Assembly: GCA_028871815.1 (NCBI GenBank) | Contig: JAGWMJ010000009.1 | Span: 120,623-184,622, forward strand | Length of the DNA: 64,000 nt | Reading direction: 5' to 3' | Origin: Armatimonadota bacterium | GTDB lineage: Bacteria > Armatimonadota > Chthonomonadetes > Chthonomonadales > Chthonomonadaceae | Shown here: positions 43,180-51,809 of the stretch, in pieces | Position numbering within the stretch: position 1 is the stretch's first letter | Layout: every line of letters starts with the position of its first letter | Notes under the pieces: generated by a model | Told to the model about the DNA's origin: nothing | The model's database searches: none | Seen by the model: only the letters and a program-made list of their open reading frames with translations | Made by a program: the position numbers and the translations under genes

Positions 43180-43865
43180 CGGAACCGGCGGCCATCGCCG
43201 CAGTGCGCAGCTTCCTTCCGGAGAGCATTACTCAAGCGGCGGCATACCAATTGCTGGTTCAGTCGGTCGGTCCACGGCCCATCGCACTGACCAGCACGAT
43301 GAGCGCCACCGGCCTGCCCAATCTTGCGCCGTTCAGCTTCTTCATGGCGGGAGGCGGCAGCCCGCTTTCGGTCACGATATCGCCTTTACTGAACCGCGCC
43401 GGATTGCCTAAGGATACGCTGACCAACATCTCTGAAAACGGCGAGTATGTTATCAACGCGGTCTCTTTCGAAATGGCCAGCCGGATGAACGTTGCCAGCG
43501 CCGATTATCCGCCCGATGTAAGTGAGTGGGATCGCTCCGGGCTCACGCCCGCGCCATCGGTGCGCGTAGGGCCGGCGCGTGTGGCTGAGAGTCCGTTCGC
43601 GCTCGAATGTCGGCTGTTCACTATAGTGAGCCACGGGTCCGGGTTTCTGGCCGCCAACTACATCATCGGCGAGATCGTTGCCATCCACGTGGCAGCACGG
43701 CTGTACGACGGCGACCGCATAGTGCCGCAGCGTGCCGAGCTGATCGCGAGAATGGGTGGCGACTGGTACGCCAGAGCGGATGCCGCCAGCATGTTTGAGA
43801 TGGCGCGGCCGGCGCCGGCGCCGGCGCGGTCGGAGGCGGGCGGCGAATCGCGCACGACTGCTTAG
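43176..43865 (+). CDS. Flavin reductase-like FMN-binding protein
   Basis: 229 residues. Split-barrel flavin-binding fold: VGPRPIALTSTM, GLPNLAPFSFFM, and DTLTNI...GEYVINAVSFEMA are the family's classic segments. It may supply reduced flavin to an oxygenase, or act as an FMN-dependent oxidoreductase. The start is GTG 43176 within GTGA of the hmgA stop, so translation is coupled. None of the neighbouring dioxygenases is known to need free flavin, so its role in tyrosine breakdown is unclear. The C-terminal ~20 residues are Ala/Pro-rich and disordered. Confidence 0.85.
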   Translation: MTEPAAIAAVRSFLPESITQAAAYQLLVQSVGPRPIALTSTMSATGLPNLAPFSFFMAGGGSPLSVTISPLLNRAGLPKDTLTNISENGEYVINAVSFEMASRMNVASADYPPDVSEWDRSGLTPAPSVRVGPARVAESPFALECRLFTIVSHGSGFLAANYIIGEIVAIHVAARLYDGDRIVPQRAELIARMGGDWYARADAASMFEMARPAPAPARSEAGGESRTTA

Positions 43866-44203
43866 CTCCTCCAAAGGTGCGGCTCCGTCTGAAATCACAG
43901 GTTGCGGCCCGGTCCGTCCGATGTTCCCCCGGCTCACGCGCCCGATCGCCCCTACGCACGCGCCGGCAGTTGGGGTATCCCCATCGCCGTGTTCCGCGCG
44001 GCGTACAAGCGGGAGGAACCGTGTTTGAAAGCAGGCAGGTGATAAGGCGCCGCGCATCGAAGTATGCGGAGCGCTCGCACTGTGTATTCGATGCGTGGGA
44101 TGCCTGTCTGCCGGTGCTCCGAGTCCTGTAGTACGCTCGCACACGGCAGGCAATCTCCGCCGCGGCCAACTCGGGACAATCAAACTCGCATGGAGGACAG
44201 CTC
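43866..44203. other. Intergenic region before the sedolisin gene
   Basis: 338 nt with no supported gene. It ends with a good ribosome binding site (GGAGGAC) ahead of ATG 44204. Confidence 0.45.
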
Positions 44204-45400
44204 ATGAAGCAGAAATCGATTACTGGACTGCTTATCGGCATCGGCATCTGCTGCCTGGTCACGGCGGCGGCGGCCCAGCGGGGTCGCGTTTTCGTGCCGG
44301 CCTCTTCGGTAGAGCACGCGGGTGATCGCGGCGTCCGCGCACACACCAACCACCTTTTGATGATCGGCGGTGGCAATCCCGATCTCTTCACCGGAGTTGG
44401 TGGCGCCATGTCACCCGCCGATCTGCGCTCTGTCTACTCTCTGCCGTCCACCGGCGGCAGCCAGGCAATCGCCATCGTGGATGCGTACGCATACGGCACT
44501 GCTCTAAAGGATTTCAATGTATTTGCGGGCCAGTACGGCCTGCCAAAGGAGACGAGCACCAACGTGCTCAGTTCCACCAACAAGGTGTTTCAGGTGGTGT
44601 ACGCAACCGGCAAAAAGCCGAGCGGCAACGGCGGCTGGGACCAGGAGCAGGCGCTGGATATCGAATGGGCGCATGCCATGGCGCCCAGCGCCAAGATCTA
44701 TCTGGTTGAAGCCGCCTCCGCAAGCTTTACGGCACTCTTCAATGCCGTGAACAAGGCATCCAGCCTGGCCGGCGTCACGGAGGTGTCGATGAGCTGGAGC
44801 GGCAGTGAGTTCTCCACAGAATCGAGCGACGATACCTATTTTCAACATGCGGGCATCGTCTACTTCGCGTCAGCGGGTGATACAGGCGGCGTGAATGGCT
44901 ATCCGAGCGTCTCACCGGACGTGGTCTCGGCAGGTGGTACCACCATCAACGTGGACGCTAACAAGAACTTCTCCTCCGAAACGGCTTGGAGCGGTAGTGG
45001 TGGCGGACCCAGCGCTTACGAGGCGCGCCCAAGCTGGCAAAACGGCATATCCACGATCGTCGGCTCGAAACGCGGCTGCCCGGACATGTCGTTCGACGCA
45101 AACCCGGCCACCGGCGTCTCGGTGTACGACAGCACCAAATCCGGCGGGCTCTCCGGTTGGCTCCAGTTTGGCGGCACCAGCGTCTCATCACCGTCACTGG
45201 CCGGCATTGTCAACCTTGCGGGGAGCTTCTACGGCGGGAGCACAGCCGAACTCACCGCGATCTACAACACATATGCCAGCGCCAGCTACGCGGGTGACTT
45301 TCGTGATATCACCAGCGGCACCGCGGGCTCGTTCAGCTGCACAACCGGCTGGGACTTCATTACCGGGGTTGGCTCACCACTCGGCCTAGGCGGCAAGTAA
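44204..45400 (+). CDS. Secreted sedolisin (S53-type) serine-carboxyl peptidase
   Basis: 398 residues. Signal peptide ~1-25 (cleavage near TAAAAQ). The catalytic set of sedolisins is present: Glu148 and Asp152 (WDQEQALDIEW), oxyanion Asp226 (FASAGDTGG) and Ser326 (FGGTSVSSP). A conventional S53 pro-domain (~190 residues) is absent; only ~60 residues precede the catalytic domain. The calcium-site region near GWDFITGVGSP is retained. It is likely an extracellular endopeptidase that could supply amino acids for the aromatic degradation genes nearby, although it is not co-transcribed with them. Confidence 0.88.
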   Translation: MKQKSITGLLIGIGICCLVTAAAAQRGRVFVPASSVEHAGDRGVRAHTNHLLMIGGGNPDLFTGVGGAMSPADLRSVYSLPSTGGSQAIAIVDAYAYGTALKDFNVFAGQYGLPKETSTNVLSSTNKVFQVVYATGKKPSGNGGWDQEQALDIEWAHAMAPSAKIYLVEAASASFTALFNAVNKASSLAGVTEVSMSWSGSEFSTESSDDTYFQHAGIVYFASAGDTGGVNGYPSVSPDVVSAGGTTINVDANKNFSSETAWSGSGGGPSAYEARPSWQNGISTIVGSKRGCPDMSFDANPATGVSVYDSTKSGGLSGWLQFGGTSVSSPSLAGIVNLAGSFYGGSTAELTAIYNTYASASYAGDFRDITSGTAGSFSCTTGWDFITGVGSPLGLGGK

Positions 45401-45420
45401 GCTCCGGCAGGTCCATCCAT

Positions 45421-45475
45421 GCGGACCGGGGCAGGACGCGGTGGTAACGCCATCGCTCGGTCTGCCCCGGTCTGC
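45421..45475. terminator. Long hairpin after the sedolisin gene
   Basis: GACCGGGGCA (45424-45433) pairs perfectly with TGCCCCGGTC (45463-45472), with further pairing outward. The 29-nt loop and lack of a T-run make a classical intrinsic terminator uncertain; it may be an attenuator or mRNA-end structure. Confidence 0.4.
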
Positions 45476-45605
45476 GCTCCAGCGCCACTACGTAACGCAG
45501 GATTTGGCGCCCCGGCACGCGAACGCTAAGACTCGCGTTGAGCCGCAAACCCACCGTCACGCCGCATTGAACGCTGCCGGTTGGGGCGATTTCCGGGGAG
45601 TTTGA

Positions 45606-47012
45606 ATGAGCCGCGACCTGCAGATACACAATCCGGCAACGGGCGCCCTGCTCACCACCCTGCCGGACGAAGGCGCGGAAGGCGTGGAGCGAGCCGTGCG
45701 GCGCGCACGCGATACCGCGGATACCGGCGTCTGGCGCTCGATGCCGGCCTCCGAACGCGCCGAAGCGCTCTGGCGACTGGGCGATATCATCCGTGCCGAT
45801 CAGGATGACCTGGCGCGGCTGGAATCGGCCAACAATGGGAAGACCGTGCGGGAAGCCGGGCGAGGCGACCTGCCCCCGGCGGCGGATATCTTTCACTACT
45901 GCTCGGGTCTGGTCCGATCTGTCTGCGGCGAAACGATTCCGGTAGATGGTCCCTTTCTGACGTACACACTCCGCGCGCCGGTGGGCGTTGTAGCTGCTAT
46001 CGTGCCCTGGAACTATCCCTTGCTGCTGGCATGCTGGAAGGCTGCTCCGGCGCTGGCATGCGGCAACAGTATTGTGATCAAGCCTTCCGAACTCACGCCG
46101 CTGACGGCACTGCGTTTGCCGGGTTACTGCCGCCAAGCCGGCATACCCGACGGGGTTGTGAATGTGGTGACCGGCTACGGAGCCACTACGGGTGATGCCC
46201 TGGCGCGGCATCGCGGCGTGGACAAGATCGCCTTTACCGGCAGCACGGCCACCGGCCGGAAACTGATGATCGCATCGGCGGAATCCAATCTGAAGCGGGT
46301 TTCGCTGGAGCTTGGTGGCAAGTCTCCCTTCATTATCTTTCCCGATGCCGACCTGGAGCGCGCACTCGACAAGCTGGCGGGCGGAATATTTGTAAACAAA
46401 GGCGAAATCTGCAACGCGGCTAGCCGTCTGTTGGTGCACGCGGACCTTTATGAAGAGGTGGTGAAGCGCGTGGCTGAGCGCGCCGCCAGGCTAAAGGTTG
46501 GCGATCCGACCGATCCCGAGACGGTGATTGGCTCGCAGGTTTCACCTGCGCAGCTGGACCGCATTCTCGGCTATGTCACCATTGGAAAGGCGGAAGGCGC
46601 CCGACTTATGGCCGGAGGCGGCAGGGATGTTACCGGTGCGAATGCGGCGGGTTCATTCTGCCAGCCGACTGTTTTCGCCGATGTGACGGCCGGAATGAAG
46701 ATTGCGCAGGAGGAGATATTCGGTCCGGTACTGAGCATTTTGAAGTTTCATAATGAAGTCGAAGCTCTGGAGATTGCGAACAACTCGATGTACGGTCTGG
46801 CCGCCTCGGTATGGACGCGCGACGTAGCAAGGGCTCACCGAATGGCCGATGCGCTGGAGGCCGGCGTGGTGTGGCTGAACACCTTCAACGGCTTCGACAG
46901 CTGCGCGCCGTTTGGCGGATGGAAACAGTCGGGATTTGGCACGGATTTAGGCCGGAATGCCGTGGAACAGTACACGCGCCTGAAGTGCGTCTGGGCGGAT
47001 ATGGAGCGATGA
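45606..47012 (+). CDS. NAD-dependent aldehyde dehydrogenase
   Basis: 468 residues. Oxidises an aldehyde to the acid. The cofactor motif FTGSTATGRKL, catalytic Glu region LELGGKSP and catalytic Cys in NKGEICNAASR are intact, as are PWNYPLLL and EEIFGPVLSILKF. It has a good ribosome binding site (GGGGAG) 6 nt from ATG 45606. First of three tightly packed genes with a glutamine-synthetase-like ligase and an Fe-alcohol dehydrogenase; in gamma-glutamylation routes such an enzyme oxidises gamma-glutamyl-aminoaldehyde. Betaine-aldehyde-type substrates are the alternative. Confidence 0.92.
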   Translation: MSRDLQIHNPATGALLTTLPDEGAEGVERAVRRARDTADTGVWRSMPASERAEALWRLGDIIRADQDDLARLESANNGKTVREAGRGDLPPAADIFHYCSGLVRSVCGETIPVDGPFLTYTLRAPVGVVAAIVPWNYPLLLACWKAAPALACGNSIVIKPSELTPLTALRLPGYCRQAGIPDGVVNVVTGYGATTGDALARHRGVDKIAFTGSTATGRKLMIASAESNLKRVSLELGGKSPFIIFPDADLERALDKLAGGIFVNKGEICNAASRLLVHADLYEEVVKRVAERAARLKVGDPTDPETVIGSQVSPAQLDRILGYVTIGKAEGARLMAGGGRDVTGANAAGSFCQPTVFADVTAGMKIAQEEIFGPVLSILKFHNEVEALEIANNSMYGLAASVWTRDVARAHRMADALEAGVVWLNTFNGFDSCAPFGGWKQSGFGTDLGRNAVEQYTRLKCVWADMER

Positions 47013-47013
47013 T

Positions 47014-48378
47014 GTGACTTCGCCGCGTACCAACCTGAGGCAGGAGCTGCAGCAGAACCGCACCAACCGGGTGCGCGTTAGCGGATTCGATATCGATGGA
47101 GTGATGCGTGGCAAGTACCTCTCTGCAGCCAAGTATCTGTCGGCATTGGAGGGCGGCCTGGGATTCTGCGATGTCATCTTCGGCTGGGATTGCGCCGACG
47201 CGTTGTACGGAACCGGCGGCTATACCGGCTGGCATACCGGTTTTCCGGACTTGCTGGCAAAGATTGATCCCGCCACATTCCGGTACATACCATGGGAACA
47301 GCACACGGCCATGGCGCTGGTGGATTACTACCGGCGTGACGGTACGGAACTGCCGTTCTGCCCGCGAGGACTCCTCAAGCGCATAACAGCCGCTGCAGCG
47401 CAAATGGGATACCTGCCGCGCACCGCGGTAGAGTACGAATTCTTTCTTTTTGACGAGTCGGCCGGCTCACTGCATGCGAAGCAGTACGTTGATCCCAGGC
47501 CGGAATCCCCGGGAATGTTCTGCTACAGCCTGGCGCGCGCTACCAGTCGGCCGGAGTTTGTGGATGCGCTTTTCGCTGCCTTGGAGGGCGTTCGCATTGA
47601 ACTGGAAGGTTTCCATACCGAAACCGGTCCGGGCGCATTTGAGGCATCGCTGCGTTATGACGACGCAGTAACGGCGGCAGATTCGGCCGGGCTGTTCAAA
47701 GCCACGGTCAAAGAGATCGCTCGCCAGCATGGCCTCACTGCATCATTCATGGCTAAGTGGAACGCCGATCTGCCCGGCTGTGGCGGCCACGTGCACCAGA
47801 GTCTGTTGGAGCCGACCAACCGGGAGAATGTGTTTGCCGCCCACGACCGCGCGTTCGGCGCATCGTTCCTGGCGCTCAACTATCTAGCCGGGCAGCAGCA
47901 GTTCCTGCCGGAGTTCATGGCGATGCTCGCGCCAACAATAAACAGCTACAAGCGGCTGGTACCGGGCGCCTGGGCGCCCGTCGCGGCCACATGGGGCGTA
48001 GAGAACCGGACCAATGCGCTGCGGCTAATACCCGGCCTCACATCCGCCGCAACGCGCATCGAGACGCGCATACCGGGCGCGGACGCGTCACCGCATCTTG
48101 CTCTGGCCGCGTGCCTGGCTGCCGGCCTCCATGGGATAAAGGAGACGTTGGAACCCACGGCGCCGACATCGGGAAACGCGTATGAGGAACAGAACGTGCC
48201 CACCCTGCCCCTGAGCCTGCACGAGGCGACACAACGCCTCCGGAACAGCCAGGTGGCGCGATCGTGGTTCGGTGACCCATTTGTGGACCATTTCTGCATG
48301 ACTCGCGATGCAGAGTGGCGCGCCGCCGGCGGTGCCGTGACCGACTGGGAGCTTCGGCGCTACTTTGAGGTGATCTAG
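47014..48378 (+). CDS. Glutamine synthetase family ligase (gamma-glutamyl-amine synthetase type)
   Basis: 454 residues. Probably ATP-dependent joining of glutamate to an amine, as in PuuA or IpuC, rather than to ammonia. GS catalytic motifs are intact: the EYEFFLF metal-binding Glu pair, FHTETGPGAFEASL, GCGGHVHQSL, NSYKRLVPG, and VENRTNALRLIPG. The N-terminal beta-grasp domain is reduced and starts RVSGFDIDGVMRGKY. The adenylylation tyrosine loop of true GlnA is not evident. The start is GTG 47014, 1 nt after the aldehyde dehydrogenase stop, and the stop overlaps the next start by 1 nt. The amine is unknown. Confidence 0.85.
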   Translation: MTSPRTNLRQELQQNRTNRVRVSGFDIDGVMRGKYLSAAKYLSALEGGLGFCDVIFGWDCADALYGTGGYTGWHTGFPDLLAKIDPATFRYIPWEQHTAMALVDYYRRDGTELPFCPRGLLKRITAAAAQMGYLPRTAVEYEFFLFDESAGSLHAKQYVDPRPESPGMFCYSLARATSRPEFVDALFAALEGVRIELEGFHTETGPGAFEASLRYDDAVTAADSAGLFKATVKEIARQHGLTASFMAKWNADLPGCGGHVHQSLLEPTNRENVFAAHDRAFGASFLALNYLAGQQQFLPEFMAMLAPTINSYKRLVPGAWAPVAATWGVENRTNALRLIPGLTSAATRIETRIPGADASPHLALAACLAAGLHGIKETLEPTAPTSGNAYEEQNVPTLPLSLHEATQRLRNSQVARSWFGDPFVDHFCMTRDAEWRAAGGAVTDWELRRYFEVI

Positions 48379-49514
48379 TGCTGAGCCGGTTTTCATTTCC
48401 CACCAGGATCGTTTTTGGCGAGGGTGCGGCGGAAGAGACCGGCGAAACTGCCAAGGCGCTGGGAGCGCGCACGGCACTGCTGGTTACCGACCCCGGCGTT
48501 CTCGGCGCGGGCTTGACGCGGCCAGTGGAGGCTTCACTGCGGGCGTCCGGACTCGTGACGGCGATATTCTCGGGCGTGGATGCGAATCCGACGGAGGAGA
48601 ACGTCGACTGCGGCGTGGAGGCATGGAGACAGGCCGGCGCCGACATTCTGGTGGCGGTTGGTGGCGGCAGCGCACTGGACGCCGCCAAGGCGGTCCGGAT
48701 GAGGATCGATCACCACGGGCCGATGGAGCAGTACGATGACAACATCGGCGGCGATGCGAAGATCGTCCAGCAGATGCCGCCGCTGCTTGCGCTGCCGACT
48801 ACCGCCGGCACGGGCAGCGAGGTTGGCCGGAGCGCGGTCATTATCTGCCGGTCCAACCGGCGGAAGACCGTCTTCTTCCATCCGGGCCTGATGCCCGATG
48901 CGGCGCTCTGCGATCCGCTCCTCACCGCTTCCATGCCGTCATCGATAACGGCATGGACGGGCATGGATGCGCTCACGCACAATCTGGAGGCGCGGCTGGC
49001 CACGCCGTATCATCCCATGGCTGACGCCATTGCCATCGGCGGACTGCGCTTATGCAGTTCCAGTCTGGTCCGGGCGTTCCGGAATGGCGATGACCTGGCG
49101 GCCAGGGCCGACATGATGATGGCGGCTATCATGGGCGCAACGGCTTTCCAGAAGGGCCTTGGCGCCACGCATTCGCTGGCGCACCCGCTTTCGAGTATGG
49201 CCGGCATGCATCACGGTCTTACCAACGCAGTGCTGCTGCCCGCGGTACTGGAGTTCAATGCGAAGGCCTGCCATGACGCCTATGCTGAAATCGGGCGGCT
49301 GCTGGATATCGGATCGGAACCCGCCGCGCTCCCCAACTGGATACGCCGCCTCAATGCGGAACTGGGAATCTCGCCGCACTTGAGCGATTACGGCATTACG
49401 GAAGCGATGATCGCGCCGATGGCAGAGCTGGCCATTCAGGACGGCTGCCACGTGAACAACCCCATGCCTTGCGACCGGTCAATTATGGAGCAGCTTTACC
49501 GCAGCTCACTGTAA
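48378..49514 (+). CDS. Iron-containing alcohol dehydrogenase
   Basis: 378 residues. NAD(P)-linked oxidation of an alcohol to aldehyde. Cofactor motif VAVGGGSALDAAKAV; PTTAGTGSEV; metal ligands in GMDALTHNLE, HSLAHPLSSMAGMHHG and similar. GTG 48378 overlaps the TAG of the ligase gene. With the aldehyde dehydrogenase it gives alcohol to aldehyde to acid, the expected order for a gamma-glutamylated amino-alcohol. The 3' end overlaps the convergent membrane-protein gene by 9 nt. Confidence 0.92.
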   Translation: MLSRFSFPTRIVFGEGAAEETGETAKALGARTALLVTDPGVLGAGLTRPVEASLRASGLVTAIFSGVDANPTEENVDCGVEAWRQAGADILVAVGGGSALDAAKAVRMRIDHHGPMEQYDDNIGGDAKIVQQMPPLLALPTTAGTGSEVGRSAVIICRSNRRKTVFFHPGLMPDAALCDPLLTASMPSSITAWTGMDALTHNLEARLATPYHPMADAIAIGGLRLCSSSLVRAFRNGDDLAARADMMMAAIMGATAFQKGLGATHSLAHPLSSMAGMHHGLTNAVLLPAVLEFNAKACHDAYAEIGRLLDIGSEPAALPNWIRRLNAELGISPHLSDYGITEAMIAPMAELAIQDGCHVNNPMPCDRSIMEQLYRSSL

Positions 49515-49928
49515 TGGCGGGATCACGGCCGGCGTGAGCTGCATCGTCTGCTCATGCATCTGGCGCTGGTGCTGCGCGTTGATCTGGTAGATCCCGAAGC
49601 CGTAGCAGAACGCGTATGCGGCAATGCCGACGCGCAGCATAAGCCGGATGAACCGCGGACGGCGCCGACGGAGAACCTCGAGCGCTACAACGGGCGCGAA
49701 GACCAGCAGCAGCTTCATCGCCGCGAAAACCGGCAGGCCGGCGCGCACATAGAAACCCATCACGGGGTTTGCTTCCGCTCCATGCCCGAGCGCGATCAGC
49801 CAGAGCGTGCTGATCAGATCGAACAGGCATAAAGCCACCAGGATGTAGCTTTCAGGGCAGAATAGCGCCAGCCGGCGCTCGAGCGGTTGTCGCTGCGGTT
49901 GTTTTACAGGGTGTTCGAATGAAGTCAT
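49506..49928 (-). CDS. DUF5658-like small membrane protein
   Basis: 140 residues with about three to four hydrophobic helices (~28-46, 63-84, 96-113). The segment LCLFDLISTLWLIALGHGAEANPVMG, with conserved D...T...G..E.NPVM, matches the DUF5658 family of small membrane proteins of unknown function. Convergent with the Fe-alcohol dehydrogenase gene, overlapping by 9 nt. Confidence 0.75.
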   Translation of the reverse strand: MTSFEHPVKQPQRQPLERRLALFCPESYILVALCLFDLISTLWLIALGHGAEANPVMGFYVRAGLPVFAAMKLLLVFAPVVALEVLRRRRPRFIRLMLRVGIAAYAFCYGFGIYQINAQHQRQMHEQTMQLTPAVIPPLQ

Positions 49929-50418
49929 AGTGTCAATATGTGCGGTCCGTATTCGAGTGGATAATTGCGCTGAGCGGTGGAGTGGCCGGCCATGCTCATA
50001 CGCATACGACGATGCGGGCCCCGTGAACTCTCCGGGCGATTACGTCCTGTTGCGGGGTACCGGCGCGGCCCAAAATGCCTTGCCGGCGGCGAATGCGTGG
50101 AGACGCCGCGGTTCTCGCGATGCGCAACAGTTATCGTATGCCTTGCACCGATGCCGGTGTGCACGGCTCGCGCCAACATCGTGCTCTGGAACGGAGCGAA
50201 GCGCGTCGTCGCTTAGCGGCTACCCCGTCGCGCCAGAGAGGTTCTTTGCTCCGCTAGCGATGACAACGGCCTCTTTTTCAGAATGACAGCGCGCGGAAGA
50301 CATCAAGACCGTTGGACCATGGTTGGTTGGTCGGGCTCGGAACGTGAGCGCTGATGGCACTATCAGGCAGTATGTGCACCAGCCCGAATGGCTCCGGGCC
50401 GACCGCATCCGCCCAGCC
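49929..50418. other. Intergenic region with dispersed repeat
   Basis: 490 nt with no convincing gene; short frames have biased, non-protein-like composition. It holds repeat copy 4 at 50236-50266 and a partial second one ending at 50288 (TTTTTCAGAATGACAG). Confidence 0.45.
50236..50266 (+). repeat. Dispersed intergenic repeat, copy 4
   Basis: GAGAGGTTCTTTGCTCCGCT followed by AGCGATGACAAC, matching the pattern of copies at 24850, 28731 and 33004. A second partial unit follows to 50288. Confidence 0.5.
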
Positions 50419-51708
50419 CTAGATCGCCGATGAGAGTTTGAGCAGCCGGACGCCGTGCGGTGGTATTTCCAGCTTCAGCGTGTTATAGGGCCGGCCGAGA
50501 CTCTTTTGCGCCCACACGTCGCGGACGTCGCACGGGAGTGGCACGTTGAACTCGGTGAGGTTTTCCGTAACGGTCAGGCCCGAGTGATCGAGGTTGAAGA
50601 GCGCTACGTACCGGCTGCCGTCGGGCGCATTGGAGAGCCAGCGGACGAGATTGAAGGTTCGGTCGATCTGCCCGGGCGCGGCGCCCTGCTGCTGGATGCG
50701 GAGCGCTTCCGTGTTGGTGAGCAGGCCGAGCGTGAATCGATCGAGCGCCGGGAGATGGCCGCCGAACATCAGCGGCGACCGCGCGATGATCCAGAGCGTC
50801 ATCATCGTCAACTGCTCGTCGTGCGTCAGCTTGGATGCCCGACCGCCCTTGTCGCTCTCCTGTGGCGGCAGCGCGATCCGACCCAGCGGCAGCATATCGG
50901 CATCCGGCCAGTGGCCGGGTCCGCCATACCGCACCCAGTTCGGCAGCAGGTCGAATGCGCGCAGCACATGATCCCACTGATCCCAAACGTCGTCGGATAT
51001 GCGCCACATCTCGGCCTGGTGAGCCACGTCGCTCGCCCTGGAGAGCGGCGTCGGTCCCGGTGAAAGGCTGAGCACGATGCCCGGCGCGACCTTTTCGATC
51101 GCGTTGTGGAGCAGCCGGATCTCGCCTTGATGGTACGGCTGGCTCATGTCATCGGCCTTGATGAAGTCGACGCCCCAGGCGTTGTACAGCGTGATCAGCG
51201 AGTTGTACCAATCCTGTGAGCCGGGAAGCTCCGGATGTACGCCGTACATCACGCTGTTCCAGTCGCAGATCGACGTCGGGTCGGCGATATCCTGGGCATG
51301 CGCCGTGCTGCCAAAGATCGGCGTTTTAGCTGCGACGGCCTGGCGTGGAATGCCCCGCATAATGTGGATACCAAACTTGAGCCCGTTGCGATGAACGTAG
51401 TCGGCCAACGGCTTGAAGCCCGCCTGGTGGCCGGCGCTGGGAAACCGGTTGAAGGAGGGAATGAAGCGCCCAAACCCATCCATATCCATGGCGGCCTTCT
51501 CGGAGTATCCTGCCGTACCGCCGGTCGGGTTGTACCAGCCTTCATCCACCACGATGTACTCCCAGCCGAGACCCGCCAGCGATCCGGCCATCGCATCGGT
51601 ATTGGCGCGTACAGCCCACTCGCGAACCCCGAGACCAAAACAGTCCCAACTGTTCCAGCCCATCGGCGGACGATGGGCCAATAAAGCTTGAGCGCGGTGT
51701 GCTGCCAT
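50419..51708 (-). CDS. Glycoside hydrolase family 27 (alpha-galactosidase-like)
   Basis: About 430 residues from ATG 51708, with AAGGAGA upstream. It retains the GH27 opening PPMGWNSWDCFG, the nucleophile region DFIKADDM (Asp186), the acid/base region WRISDDVW (Asp239/240) and GGPGHWPDADML. A C-terminal beta-sandwich (~340-430) follows. No signal peptide is visible at this start; in-frame codons to 51924 do not give one either. Likely cleaves alpha-galactosides or a related sugar taken in by the sugar importers. Alternative activities in GH27 include alpha-N-acetylgalactosaminidase. Confidence 0.88.
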   Translation of the reverse strand: MAAHRAQALLAHRPPMGWNSWDCFGLGVREWAVRANTDAMAGSLAGLGWEYIVVDEGWYNPTGGTAGYSEKAAMDMDGFGRFIPSFNRFPSAGHQAGFKPLADYVHRNGLKFGIHIMRGIPRQAVAAKTPIFGSTAHAQDIADPTSICDWNSVMYGVHPELPGSQDWYNSLITLYNAWGVDFIKADDMSQPYHQGEIRLLHNAIEKVAPGIVLSLSPGPTPLSRASDVAHQAEMWRISDDVWDQWDHVLRAFDLLPNWVRYGGPGHWPDADMLPLGRIALPPQESDKGGRASKLTHDEQLTMMTLWIIARSPLMFGGHLPALDRFTLGLLTNTEALRIQQQGAAPGQIDRTFNLVRWLSNAPDGSRYVALFNLDHSGLTVTENLTEFNVPLPCDVRDVWAQKSLGRPYNTLKLEIPPHGVRLLKLSSAI

Positions 51709-51809
51709 CGAAGTAGATCTCCTTCGCCACCCGGTACATGGTATCACAGAGTCGGCCCGCGGGCCACAACGAGGGCGAGCGGCACTGGTGTTGCCGGGAG
51801 ACAAGAGAT

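Noticed and set aside
49930..50286. 118-codon plus-strand frame upstream of the GH27 gene
   Set aside because: Composition not protein-like, it crosses the dispersed repeat, and has no ribosome binding site.
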